Shown in pieces: positions 1 to 6,210 of a stretch of DNA of 16,037 nt. The translations under genes were made by a program, and so were the position numbers. The notes under the pieces were generated by a model. That model saw nothing but the letters and a program-made list of their open reading frames with translations. It had not been told where the DNA came from and made no database searches. The DNA lies in NCBI GenBank assembly GCA_964632995.1, contig CAZWDL010000145.1, forward strand, positions 1 through 16,037. The letters are read 5' to 3'. Within the stretch, counting starts at the first letter, position 1, and each line of letters starts with the position of its first letter. This stretch comes from CAZWDL01 sp964632995. Lineage in GTDB: Bacteria; Bacteroidota; Bacteroidia; Chitinophagales; Saprospiraceae.

Positions 1-513
1 ATAGCCGCTGAGCTGCTCGCCGATCTCGTCGGCGCCCGCCCAGCCGCCGCTGGCGTAGGCTTCCATCCCGGGGCGGAGAGCGCCGCCGAGCAGCTGCACT
101 ACCGGCACTTCCAGCGATTTGCCGAGCAGGTCCCAGAGGGCCATATCGACCCCGCTCATGGCGGCGACGGTAGTGCCGCGGTTGCCCAGGATCGGGAATA
201 CGCGCCCCCGGGCGAGGGCGTAGTGATCGCGCACGCCGTTGTACATGCGCTCCCACAGCTCGTTGATCCGCCGGGCGTCCTGCCCGATCAGGATAGGGCG
301 CAGCTCCTCCTCCACGCAGGTCACGATGGAAGCACAGACGCCGGAGGAGCCGACGGCGGCCTTGGCTTCGCCGAAGCCCTGCCGGCCGTCTTCGGTGGTC
401 ACAACGACCAGCGTCATATCGAAATTGGTCAGCAGCCCGTAATCCGAGCGGTGCTGTTTGGGCTGCGGGATGGGGCAGCGGAGCCAGTGGGCTTCTACGT
501 TGGTTATTTTCAT
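1..513 (-). CDS. Mandelate racemase/muconate lactonizing enzyme family protein, N-terminal part (cut by window edge)
   Basis: This is an open reading frame of 171 codons that starts with ATG at 513 and runs off the window at base 1 without a stop. The protein matches the capping and early barrel region of the enolase superfamily. It begins MKITNVEAHWLR, has GFGEAKA near residues 47-52, and has the family segment GVDMALWDLLGKSLEVPVVQ at about 121-140, followed by LLGG. Family members abstract a proton alpha to a carboxylate with Mg2+ bound in a C-terminal barrel. The metal ligands and catalytic Lys/His residues lie beyond the window, so dehydratase, racemase and cycloisomerase cannot be told apart. 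The gene lies downstream of the ThuA lipoprotein on the same strand, but the 236-base gap with hairpins argues against simple co-transcription. A sugar-acid dehydratase is a reasonable guess only. Confidence 0.85.
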   Translation of the reverse strand, partial: MKITNVEAHWLRCPIPQPKQHRSDYGLLTNFDMTLVVVTTEDGRQGFGEAKAAVGSSGVCASIVTCVEEELRPILIGQDARRINELWERMYNGVRDHYALARGRVFPILGNRGTTVAAMSGVDMALWDLLGKSLEVPVVQLLGGALRPGMEAYASGGWAGADEIGEQLSGY

Positions 514-548
514 GTAGTGTTGGCTTGTCTGAGTTTAGGAGTTTAGTC

Positions 549-567
549 GGCGCCCCGCTGGGGCGCC
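549..567. repeat. GC-rich perfect hairpin, 8-bp stem
   Basis: GGCGCCCC (549-556) pairs exactly with GGGGCGCC (560-567) around the loop GCT. It is flanked by short near-repeats of GTTTAG and GTTTAGGAG on both sides (about 533-545 and 570-585). It lies 182 bases past the ThuA stop and 35 bases before the next minus-strand start. It could be part of a terminator or of a dispersed repeat; no T-run follows on either strand. Confidence 0.6.
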
Positions 568-598
568 TGGTTTAGAAGTTTAGGAGGATGGCAGAGAG

Positions 599-646
599 TA
601 TAGTCCTCCAAGTCAAGATTCACAAATTTTGGCTTGGAGGACTATA
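599..646. terminator. Long inverted repeat, 18-bp arms, possible terminator or REP-like element
   Basis: The arms at 599-616 and 629-646 are reverse complements with one mismatch, around a 12-base loop. The arm sequence on the plus strand begins TATAGTCCTCCAAG. It lies about 100 bases downstream of the ThuA gene stop (minus strand), which suits a terminator for that gene. The stem is moderate in GC and has no clear U-run after it, so a structured dispersed repeat is equally possible. Confidence 0.55.
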
Positions 647-749
647 GCTTAGGAAGAGAGTAGAACGCCAGGGCTAGCCAGGCAATTTCCGAACAAATCT
701 TTGCCACCCCTGTGATTCCATCTAAATTAAACTACCATGATCGTCTTGT

Positions 750-1889
750 TTAATCTTTTTCGACATAATCCTCCACCCTCAAATCCTTCTCCTCCCAGTA
801 CTCATCCGACCGGAAGCTGTAGGCCGAGGGCTGATAGTCGCCAACTAACCTGACATCGGCTTCTTCCAGCACCTTCATATCCAGTAGGTAATAAGCGGCG
901 TTGACCAGCAGCCGCCGCACCCCCTCGTTGGCCATGTCGGTAGAAGCGCCTATGGTGGAAGTGAAGGCCTGTCCCGGTTCGCCCTCTGGTAATTGATAAG
1001 TTTTGGTCCAGGCGATGGGCATCATGGGGTCATTGGGATTGACTGCTTCTTCGGTGGCCGGATTATCCGTGGCGACTTGGCTGTCGCTGGGCCGCATGCC
1101 GAAGTAGGGATCGTTTTCATCGTATTCCCCTGCCCGGTTGATCACCTGCCCGAGGATGATGGGCCGGGAATCCTCCGGCAGGGGCAGGCGGACGCCGTAG
1201 ACATCCGTCGGCCCCCAGATGCTGCCGTCCTCCAGGCCGTTGGTGATGGGGTGGTCTTCTGCGCCCGGTGCGATGATGCCGCGGGTGCTCTGGTGCTTGT
1301 GGTGACCGTGGTGGGAGTACCATTTTTCACCCAGCACCAGCCGGCCGAAGCCATCGTTCCAGATCTGCCCTGCCTCGTTGAAGTAATTGCCCCAGTGATA
1401 CCACTGGCTGGTCGTGTCTTTGAAATTAAAGGCATGCGTGGCGGTGCGGATGCCGATAATAGGTTTGCCATTGAGCAAATACTGCTCCAGTTGCTCCATC
1501 TGCTCTCCCGGCAGCGCGCGGAAGCGGGTGAAGAGGACCAGCAGGTCGGCTTCCTGCAGCATTTCCAGACCGGGGATGTTGCCCACGTAATTGGGATCGA
1601 TGACGCCCGGGGCTGCCGGATCCTGGGCGAATAATACGGTACAGTTGAAGCCGTGCCGTTCGGCCAGGATGCGTGCGAGCTGGGGCAGTGCCTCTTCCGA
1701 GCGGTATTCTTCATCGCCGCTGACCAGCACGATCTGTTTGCCGGCGCCGGGGCCTTCCCCGCCAGTGTAGGTGACCCACCGGACGGGACCGGGGTCGCTT
1801 TCTTCCGCGGTTTCAGGTTGCCGGCTGTTGGAGCAGGCCAGGCAGAGTGCGGAAAGAGATATTAAGATTGAATAAGTGGATCTCATCAT
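750..1889 (-). CDS. ThuA-domain lipoprotein (putative sugar-utilisation protein)
   Basis: The 379-residue protein has a lipoprotein signal with lipobox LCLAC, so Cys19 is the expected lipidated residue and the mature protein should be anchored in the outer or inner membrane. From about residue 50 it matches the ThuA-like, glutamine-amidotransferase-like fold. KQIVLVSGDEEYRSEEALP (51-69) is the typical first strand and loop, GKPIIGIRTATHAF (141-154) is the central turn, and GASTDMANEGVRRLLVNAAY (314-333) is the usual family ending. ThuA-like proteins are linked to trehalose and related sugar use in rhizobia, and occur as lipoproteins in many Bacteroidota and Planctomycetota; their exact reaction is unclear. 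The start is ATG at 1889, with a second ATG directly after it. No Shine-Dalgarno sequence is seen, as is normal for the phylum. The next gene on the same strand is the enolase-superfamily enzyme. Confidence 0.9.
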   Translation of the reverse strand: MMRSTYSILISLSALCLACSNSRQPETAEESDPGPVRWVTYTGGEGPGAGKQIVLVSGDEEYRSEEALPQLARILAERHGFNCTVLFAQDPAAPGVIDPNYVGNIPGLEMLQEADLLVLFTRFRALPGEQMEQLEQYLLNGKPIIGIRTATHAFNFKDTTSQWYHWGNYFNEAGQIWNDGFGRLVLGEKWYSHHGHHKHQSTRGIIAPGAEDHPITNGLEDGSIWGPTDVYGVRLPLPEDSRPIILGQVINRAGEYDENDPYFGMRPSDSQVATDNPATEEAVNPNDPMMPIAWTKTYQLPEGEPGQAFTSTIGASTDMANEGVRRLLVNAAYYLLDMKVLEEADVRLVGDYQPSAYSFRSDEYWEEKDLRVEDYVEKD

Positions 1890-2114
1890 GCTTGCTTAGG
1901 GTGGTTTTGTTTATCTGTTGGACTAATATAGGAATTCTTCGACCAGAAGGTCAGCGTTCATCAACCTCCGGTGTAAAGAGTAGACGAATTAGATGCAGGT
2001 CAACCTGTATGGCATTCATTTTTTTAATTTCAGATTCTTATCGTAACTCATATCACCCCCTCTCATTTCCGGTTATTACTTTTTGCCCATTGATTGACCA
2101 AACTATACCTATCC

Positions 2115-2249
2115 ATGACCAAGCATGCGTTCTTCTTTGCTTCCCTGCTGATGATCTTCTCAATCAGTTGTTCTAATGAATCCCAGACAAGCGACTAGAA
2201 GAAGGGGGAGACCTCAGACCTGCCAACTTCGCTGGTCGACAGCCCCTAG
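2115..2249 (+). pseudogene. Lipoprotein signal-peptide remnant with in-frame stop
   Basis: ATG at 2115 opens a 27-codon frame ending in TAG at 2196-2198. The peptide begins MTKHAFFFASLLMIF and has the lipobox SISC, a textbook lipoprotein signal (Cys19), followed by only SNESQTSD. The same frame stays open after the TAG for 16 more codons (KKGETSDLPTSLVDSP) to a second TAG at 2247-2249. That stretch has the Ser/Thr/Asp/Pro make-up of a lipoprotein linker. The simplest reading is a lipoprotein gene that suffered a nonsense change and lost its body. A genuine tiny lipoprotein with a 9-residue mature part cannot be excluded. Confidence 0.5.
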
Positions 2250-2336
2250 TGCGCCGGGAACTAAGGAGATAGAGAGATAGTTTTTTCATTCATTTTTCCC
2301 AGTTTTTTGTTATCTTAAGATAAACAAGTTTGTAGT

Positions 2337-2513
2337 ATGAACGTGCAGGCAACAAAATGGAAAGATCATTTTGAATGGTCAGCAGGCTATAAAAATGTAA
2401 TAGGCATAACTCCGGCCGGGCGTGCAACTGTTCGAGCCTTACGTCTGAATCGTCCAGAGCTGATTAATTTGAGAGAAATCACGCTACTCACCAAGGAGCA
2501 TCCACCAAAATAA
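2337..2513 (+). pseudogene. HNH endonuclease C-terminal remnant
   Basis: The 58-codon frame from ATG 2337 to TAA 2511-2513 encodes a peptide containing KWKDHFEW (residues 7-14), GITPAGRATVRALRLNRPEL (23-42) and a final EHPPK. This is the typical carboxyl end of the roughly 150-180-residue HNH endonucleases common in Bacteroidota and cyanobacteria, where a W-x-DHF-x-W segment and a GRATV-x-x-L-x-LNR segment follow the HNH motif. The HNH zinc/nuclease motif is absent, and the bases upstream (2250-2336) do not encode it in any frame, so the catalytic part is lost. The frame itself is clean. Recognition of the family is from memory of its conserved tail. Confidence 0.65.
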
Positions 2514-2526
2514 TTCACCTCCAAAC

Positions 2527-2557
2527 TTGACAGCCAAATCGGAATCTGTTATATTTG
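2527..2557 (+). promoter_or_regulatory. Bacteroidota-type promoter of the tetR gene
   Basis: TATATTTG at 2550-2557 fits the Bacteroidota -7 consensus TAnnTTTG exactly. TTGAC at 2527-2531 lies about 20 bases upstream, in the place of the -33 element. Transcription would start near 2564, just ahead of the ATG at 2578. The possible TTG start codon at 2527 would therefore lie inside the promoter. Confidence 0.65.
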
Positions 2558-2576
2558 TAAGTAACTACTCACTTAC
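2557..2576 (+). promoter_or_regulatory. Putative TetR operator 1 (autoregulation)
   Basis: GTAAGT (2557-2562) and ACTTAC (2571-2576) form an inverted repeat with an 8-base spacer. The site overlaps the end of the -7 element and the expected transcription start and stops one base before the ATG. This is the usual place for autorepression by a TetR-family protein. A related palindrome lies before the next gene at 3114-3133 (15 of 20 positions identical). Confidence 0.6.
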
Positions 2577-2577
2577 A

Positions 2578-3099
2578 ATGACGGAAAAACAAGAAAAAAT
2601 ACTAAATACCGCCCTGGAGCTATTCGCCGAAAACGGCTACGCGGCGACGCCCACCAGCAGGATCGCAAGGGAGGCGGGCGTGTCGGAGGGCTTGATTTTC
2701 CGGCATTTCGAGAGTAAGGAAGGGCTGCTGCAGGCAATTCTGGATTATGGTAATGAGTATGCGGCCAGGGCCTACGCTGGTCTGCTGGAGCAGCAGGAAC
2801 CGAAGGCGATCATCAGAGCCGCGCTGGAGTTGCCCTTCCGGATCGATAAAAGCCAGTACCACTTCTGGCGCTTGATCTACTCTCTGAAATGGCAAATGGA
2901 TGCGTACGATTACAGCATGTCGGCGCCGGCAAGAACGGCTTTGGAAAATGCTTTCGCAAAACTCGGCTACGAGCAACCGAAGGCGGAAGCCGAACTGATC
3001 ATGGCGCTGATCGACGGCCTGGCGACCTCCATTCTGCTGCGGAAACCGGAAAATACCGGCGATATGCTGCAGGCATTGCTGGACAGATACGAAGTCTAA
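2578..3099 (+). CDS. TetR/AcrR-family transcriptional regulator
   Basis: The 173-residue protein has a standard TetR N-terminal DNA-binding domain at residues 5-52: LNTALELFAENGYAATPTSR, then the helix-turn-helix IAREAGVSEGLIFRHFESKE. The C-terminal half is all-helical and variable, as expected for a ligand-binding/dimerisation domain; the ligand is unknown. The start is ATG at 2578, not the in-frame TTG at 2527, because the latter sits in the promoter and would add 17 residues absent from the family. The gene is followed after 46 bases by a short-chain dehydrogenase, with a second palindrome in the gap. The likely role is repression of itself and the dehydrogenase, relieved by a small hydrophobic compound. 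The TAA stop is at 3097-3099. Confidence 0.9.
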   Translation: MTEKQEKILNTALELFAENGYAATPTSRIAREAGVSEGLIFRHFESKEGLLQAILDYGNEYAARAYAGLLEQQEPKAIIRAALELPFRIDKSQYHFWRLIYSLKWQMDAYDYSMSAPARTALENAFAKLGYEQPKAEAELIMALIDGLATSILLRKPENTGDMLQALLDRYEV

Positions 3100-3113
3100 A
3101 TTTTTTAATCAAA

Positions 3114-3133
3114 AAAAGTGATTGCTCACTTAC
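3114..3133 (+). promoter_or_regulatory. Putative TetR operator 2, upstream of the SDR gene
   Basis: AAGTGA (3116-3121) and TCACTT (3126-3131) form a perfect 6-bp inverted repeat with a 4-base spacer, 12 bases before the SDR start. Its 20-base frame matches operator 1 at 15 positions, including the right half CTCACTTAC. TAAATTTT at 3097-3104 with TTG at 3076-3078 could be the promoter of the SDR gene, one base off the -7 consensus. Confidence 0.6.
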
Positions 3134-3145
3134 AAAAGAACTTAA

Positions 3146-3964
3146 ATGGAAAAAGTAATTCTGATCACCGGCGCTTCCTCGGGCATCGGTAAAGCAACGG
3201 CCAAAAAATTAATTCGGGAAGGATATACGGTTTATGTGGCGGCGCGCCGCGTGGAGAAGATGCAGGACCTGAAAGAGATGGGGGGGCATCCCATCAAAAT
3301 GGATATCACCGTGGAGGAGGACATAAAAAATGTAGTCAGTACGATCGAGGAAAAACACGGTGGCGTTGACGTGTTGGTCAACAATGCCGGCTATGCCATC
3401 TACGGTGCGATGGAGGACACGAGTCTGGAGGACGCCCGCCGCCAGTTTGAGGTCAATCTTTTCGGGCTGGCGCGGCTGACGCAGTTGGTGTTGCCCTACA
3501 TGCGGGAACAGGGCAGGGGAAAGATCATCAACATGTCTTCCATGGGGGGCAAGATCTACACGCCGCTGGGAGCCTGGTACCACGCGACCAAGCACGCGCT
3601 GGAAGGCTGGTCCGATAGTCTGCGCCTGGAGCTCCAACCCTTCAATATTGATGTAGTGATTATCCAACCTGGGATAATTGAAACGGAGTTCGGCGAGGTG
3701 ATGCTGGAACCCATGTTGGAGCGTTCCGGTGATTCGGCATACAGCCAAATGGCACAGGCGATGGCTATAGCCACCAGAGATTCATATAAGAATGGAGGCA
3801 GTTCGCCGGCTTCCGTCATTGCCGGTGTCATCTCTAAAGCGATCCGTTCCGATAAGCCGAAGACGCGCTACGCGGCAGGCAAATTCGCTAAGCCGATGAT
3901 GTTCATCCGGAAATTGCTGGGCGACCGCATCTTTGACAAAGTGCTTATGATGCAGGTAAAGTAA
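3146..3964 (+). CDS. Short-chain dehydrogenase/reductase (SDR) family oxidoreductase
   Basis: This 272-residue classical SDR has a Rossmann cofactor motif TGASSGIG at residues 8-15, NNAG at 79-82, the catalytic Asn at 104, Ser131 or Ser132 in NMSS, and Tyr145/Lys149 in YHATK. QPGIIETEF (174-182) follows the active site. The basic residues after strand 2 (AARR, 32-35) favour NADP(H), as an inference. All catalytic residues are present, so the enzyme should be active; the carbonyl or alcohol substrate cannot be read from sequence. It resembles the SDRs often found next to TetR regulators. It starts 46 bases after tetR on the same strand with its own operator-like site, so it is probably the main regulated target. 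The length is normal for the family. No signal peptide is present, so it is cytoplasmic. Confidence 0.92.
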   Translation: MEKVILITGASSGIGKATAKKLIREGYTVYVAARRVEKMQDLKEMGGHPIKMDITVEEDIKNVVSTIEEKHGGVDVLVNNAGYAIYGAMEDTSLEDARRQFEVNLFGLARLTQLVLPYMREQGRGKIINMSSMGGKIYTPLGAWYHATKHALEGWSDSLRLELQPFNIDVVIIQPGIIETEFGEVMLEPMLERSGDSAYSQMAQAMAIATRDSYKNGGSSPASVIAGVISKAIRSDKPKTRYAAGKFAKPMMFIRKLLGDRIFDKVLMMQVK

Positions 3965-3975
3965 GCAGCTGTGAT

Positions 3976-4012
3976 ACTTTTCGTAAGTAAATTTTCATTA
4001 AATTTGAAAAGT
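3976..4012 (+). promoter_or_regulatory. Putative promoter of the OmpA/DUF2135 gene with a degenerate operator
   Basis: TAAATTTG at 3999-4006 fits the -7 consensus TAnnTTTG exactly; a clear -33 TTG is missing. GTAAGTAA at 3983-3990 repeats the left half of TetR operator 1, and the 20 bases from 3983 match that operator at 14 positions, though the right half is poor. ACTTTTC (3976-3982) and GAAAAGT (4006-4012) also form an inverted repeat around these elements. A palindrome AACAGCTGTT lies further downstream, near 4040. Regulation by the neighbouring TetR protein is an inference. Confidence 0.4.
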
Positions 4013-4082
4013 GTTATACTGTTTCCTTCTACCGAAGAACAGCTGTTGAAAAAATACTTAACTCCAAAAAGCTTTTAGAATC

Positions 4083-5345
4083 ATGAAACATCATCTTCTG
4101 TGGTTCCTGACCACGACTTTGCCATTCCTTTCGTTTGCACAAGCAGATAGTTTGCAACAGGCCGATGCCGGGAAAAGTGTTGATACAGCGAGTATCGAAG
4201 TAAGTACTTTCCTGGTATTCTTCCCCACGGCTTCCCACCAAATCGAAACAAGTTATCATCAGGACCTGGACCGTATTGCGGCGCAATTGATCGAAGCGGA
4301 GGATACGATCAGACTGCTCGGCTACACCGATAACGTCGGCGATGCTCTTTCTAATCAGCGACTCTCGGAAAGACGGGCGGGCGCCGTGAAAGATTATCTG
4401 GTAGCCGCCAGTGTACCGGAAGGACTGATAAAGACGGCGTATTTCGGCGAGGATCAGCCGAAAGCCGATAATTCCACTGCCGCCGGCCGCTCTCAAAACC
4501 GGCGGGTGGAGATCATGGTGCTATCCGGCGCGGCGCTGCTCACACAGCATTCGCCGGAAGGCGATACGACTTTGTATGAAGAAGAAAAAGCCGATTCATT
4601 TCAGGAGGTTCTGGGTATGCCGCCCGGAGCAGTCAAAGTGGAAAAGCCTTTGCCCGTAATAAACCGACCCACCACCGTTGAGCTGAAGGCTGTAGAACGC
4701 CATCTGATCAGTTCTAATGGCGCAACGCTCATGCTGGGCTATAATTACCGGAGCGGCGACGCCCCGCCCAAGGGAATCTTCCTACAGGTAAAAGGCGCCA
4801 ACAGCTTTTACGATATTCCCACAAAACAGACGGCCAAAAGCGGGCGCCTGAATGTTCCGGTAAGCTTCCCTACCCAACTGGGCAAAGGAGAAGTGGCGGT
4901 GGTCGCTTGTCTGCTTAACCAAAAAGGACAACTGAGTAAACCGGATACCATCTTTGTGGAAATGCAGCGCCTGGGAACGGGCAAAATCCAGATCAGCCTT
5001 TCCTGGGATACGGAAACGGATCAGGACCTGTACGTCACAACCCCGACCGGTGAGGTGATCAATTACGTTAACAAAAAGTGCGACAGCGGCGGCGAACTGG
5101 ACCGCGATGATCAGGACGGCTTTGGCCCGGAAAATGTCTTCTGGCTGATCGACGCCCCCGATGGAGAATACAAGGTCGAAGTGAATGACTATACCGAAAC
5201 GCTTGGAGAAAACGCATTCGTGGTCACCTTCAACGGACTGGGCGTCAACCGGCAGTTCTACGGCACGACGCGAGACGGCTCCACCGCCCAAGTAGCCACT
5301 TTCGTGAAACAGGGAAATCGGATTACCTGGAAGGAGTCTCAATGA
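4083..5345 (+). CDS. Exported OmpA-like domain protein fused to a YfaP-type DUF2135 domain
   Basis: The 420-residue protein has a signal peptide ending near LSFAQA (about residue 21). Residues 40-148 form an OmpA-like peptidoglycan-binding domain. YTDNVGDALSNQRLSERRA (81-99) supplies the conserved Asp83, and NRRVEI (139-144) the conserved arginine; both contact diaminopimelate in the family. A linker and a beta-rich middle region follow (about 150-295). Residues 302-416 match the DUF2135/YfaP domain: LSWDTETDQDLYVTTPTGE (306-324), then an acidic loop GGELDRDDQDGFGPE (336-350) that looks able to bind a cation, then APDGEYKVEV. The protein probably sits in the periplasm or outer membrane tied to the cell wall; what the C-terminal domain does is unknown. 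It follows the SDR gene after 118 bases. The start is ATG at 4083. Confidence 0.85.
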   Translation: MKHHLLWFLTTTLPFLSFAQADSLQQADAGKSVDTASIEVSTFLVFFPTASHQIETSYHQDLDRIAAQLIEAEDTIRLLGYTDNVGDALSNQRLSERRAGAVKDYLVAASVPEGLIKTAYFGEDQPKADNSTAAGRSQNRRVEIMVLSGAALLTQHSPEGDTTLYEEEKADSFQEVLGMPPGAVKVEKPLPVINRPTTVELKAVERHLISSNGATLMLGYNYRSGDAPPKGIFLQVKGANSFYDIPTKQTAKSGRLNVPVSFPTQLGKGEVAVVACLLNQKGQLSKPDTIFVEMQRLGTGKIQISLSWDTETDQDLYVTTPTGEVINYVNKKCDSGGELDRDDQDGFGPENVFWLIDAPDGEYKVEVNDYTETLGENAFVVTFNGLGVNRQFYGTTRDGSTAQVATFVKQGNRITWKESQ

Positions 5346-5595
5346 CCGGCCAGGCAGATGGTAAATTGGTTGGATGCCCGAAGCACTAGCAGCCTGTCGG
5401 CAGGGAGACTGGAAGGGGCTGTTCAAGGTTCAAGAGTTCTCCCCGCCCTCGTTCCTTGGGACGGGTAAAGGTCCCCTGAAAATGAGCGTTTTACCACGAG
5501 CGGGACACAGTAAATTGAAGATTCCCGACTGGAAGAACAACACGATGGGGGGATTCTCTCCTCACCCGGTCACCATGTCCCCCATTCTCCCCCTT
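5346..5595. other. Spacer between convergent genes, no gene seen
   Basis: These 250 bases lie between the plus-strand OmpA/DUF2135 gene and the minus-strand beta-lactamase relic. A 76-codon plus-strand frame is present (5374-5604) but has no family resemblance and is rich in Pro/Ser/Gly, so it is probably chance. Short inverted repeats occur (for example CCTG-tcgg-CAGG near 5395), but none is strong enough to call a terminator. Confidence 0.5.
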
Positions 5596-6030
5596 TCACT
5601 CTAACAATCGGTCCAGAAAGCCTTTATCCGAACCGTTCCCGTTATTCTTGTAAATCACGGTCATATTCCCCGACTCCGGCAGATAGATGATATTCGCCTC
5701 GATGCCCACCGATCCGCCGTTGTGTCCGAAGCCGGCGCCCGCGCCCGTTCGCCACAGTTCCAGGCCCAGGCCGTACTCGCAGAAGATATTATCGCAACCC
5801 GGGAGCTGTACTTTTTTCATTTCCTCCAAGGAAGCAGGGGAGAGAAGTTGTCCTTCCATCAACGCCGTCATGAAAGTCATCAGGTCAAATGCCGTGCTGA
5901 TGATACCACCGTCGGCTTTGCCGTCGGTATCGGCTCGGTCCCAGCGGCTGACGTCGAGCAGGCGTCCGTCGCCGTTCAGCTTTTCATGGTCTATAACAGC
6001 ACCTATGCTTACTCCTGTCAGGGGGTGAAA
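5596..6030 (-). pseudogene. Serine beta-lactamase-like hydrolase, C-terminal remnant
   Basis: The minus-strand frame is open from 6030 to the TGA at 5596-5598, about 144 residues. The protein reads like the last third of a class C beta-lactamase/esterase-type serine hydrolase. GDGRLLDVSRWDRADTDGKA, GGIISTAFDLMTFM and a YGLGLELW segment precede HNGGSVGIEANIIYLPE, whose His-Asn-Gly takes the place of the KTG box. A TAA lies directly upstream in frame at 6031-6033. The N-terminal two thirds, with the catalytic SxxK and YxN motifs, are not present in any frame before pgm. The gene is therefore truncated and should be inactive. An internal ATG at 5880 gives a shorter frame that an automatic caller might report as a 94-residue protein. 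Confidence 0.75.
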
Positions 6031-6066
6031 TTAGTGGATCACCTGGTGTTGTTGGGTATACTAATC

Positions 6067-6198
6067 TTAGAGATAGTTATTCACCAATTTCTCCGGAATA
6101 AATTTCGACAGTGGCGTTGGTTCGCGGTTGAAATATTCAGCGCTTTCAATATCCTCTTCGGCATCTTTATTTCTTCGACCATTTGTTGAAACACTCAA
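6067..6198 (-). pseudogene. Unidentified short coding fragment between pgm and the beta-lactamase relic
   Basis: A 43-codon minus-strand frame (possible TTG start at 6198, TAA at 6067-6069) has a protein-like make-up, with an acidic stretch AEEDIESAEYFNREPTPLSK and an ending FIPEKLVNNYL. I do not recognise a family. It might be the tail of a gene whose body is lost, perhaps from the same deletion that removed the start of the beta-lactamase gene. A chance frame is quite possible. An overlapping 33-codon frame with an ATG at 6182 looks less protein-like. Confidence 0.2.
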
Positions 6199-6210
6199 CT
6201 CCTAAGCTCT

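Larger units (their letters stand above)
1890..2526. other. Gene-poor tract holding two gene relics
   Basis: These 637 bases have no intact gene of ordinary size. They hold the lipoprotein relic at 2115-2249 and the HNH endonuclease tail at 2337-2513. The rest (1890-2114, 2250-2336) is AT-rich, with no recognisable coding signal on either strand, and contains the divergent upstream regions of the ThuA and tetR genes. An open frame on the plus strand covering 1847-2176 overlaps the ThuA start and reads as non-protein-like sequence. Confidence 0.6.

Noticed and set aside
993..1634. 213-codon plus-strand frame opposite the ThuA gene
   Set aside because: It lies wholly inside a gene with a clear lipoprotein signal and ThuA motifs; no family pattern of its own.
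2527..2577. TTG at 2527 as start of the tetR gene
   Set aside because: It coincides with the -33 element of a good promoter, and the operator lies between it and ATG 2578; the extra residues do not fit the TetR family.
5458..5476. Possible hairpin GGGAC...GTCCC as terminator of the OmpA/DUF2135 gene
   Set aside because: Arms of only 5 bases, over 100 bases past the stop, no T-run; too weak to call.
5374..5604. 76-codon plus-strand frame after the OmpA/DUF2135 gene
   Set aside because: No signal, domain or protein-like pattern, and it runs into the beta-lactamase remnant on the other strand.
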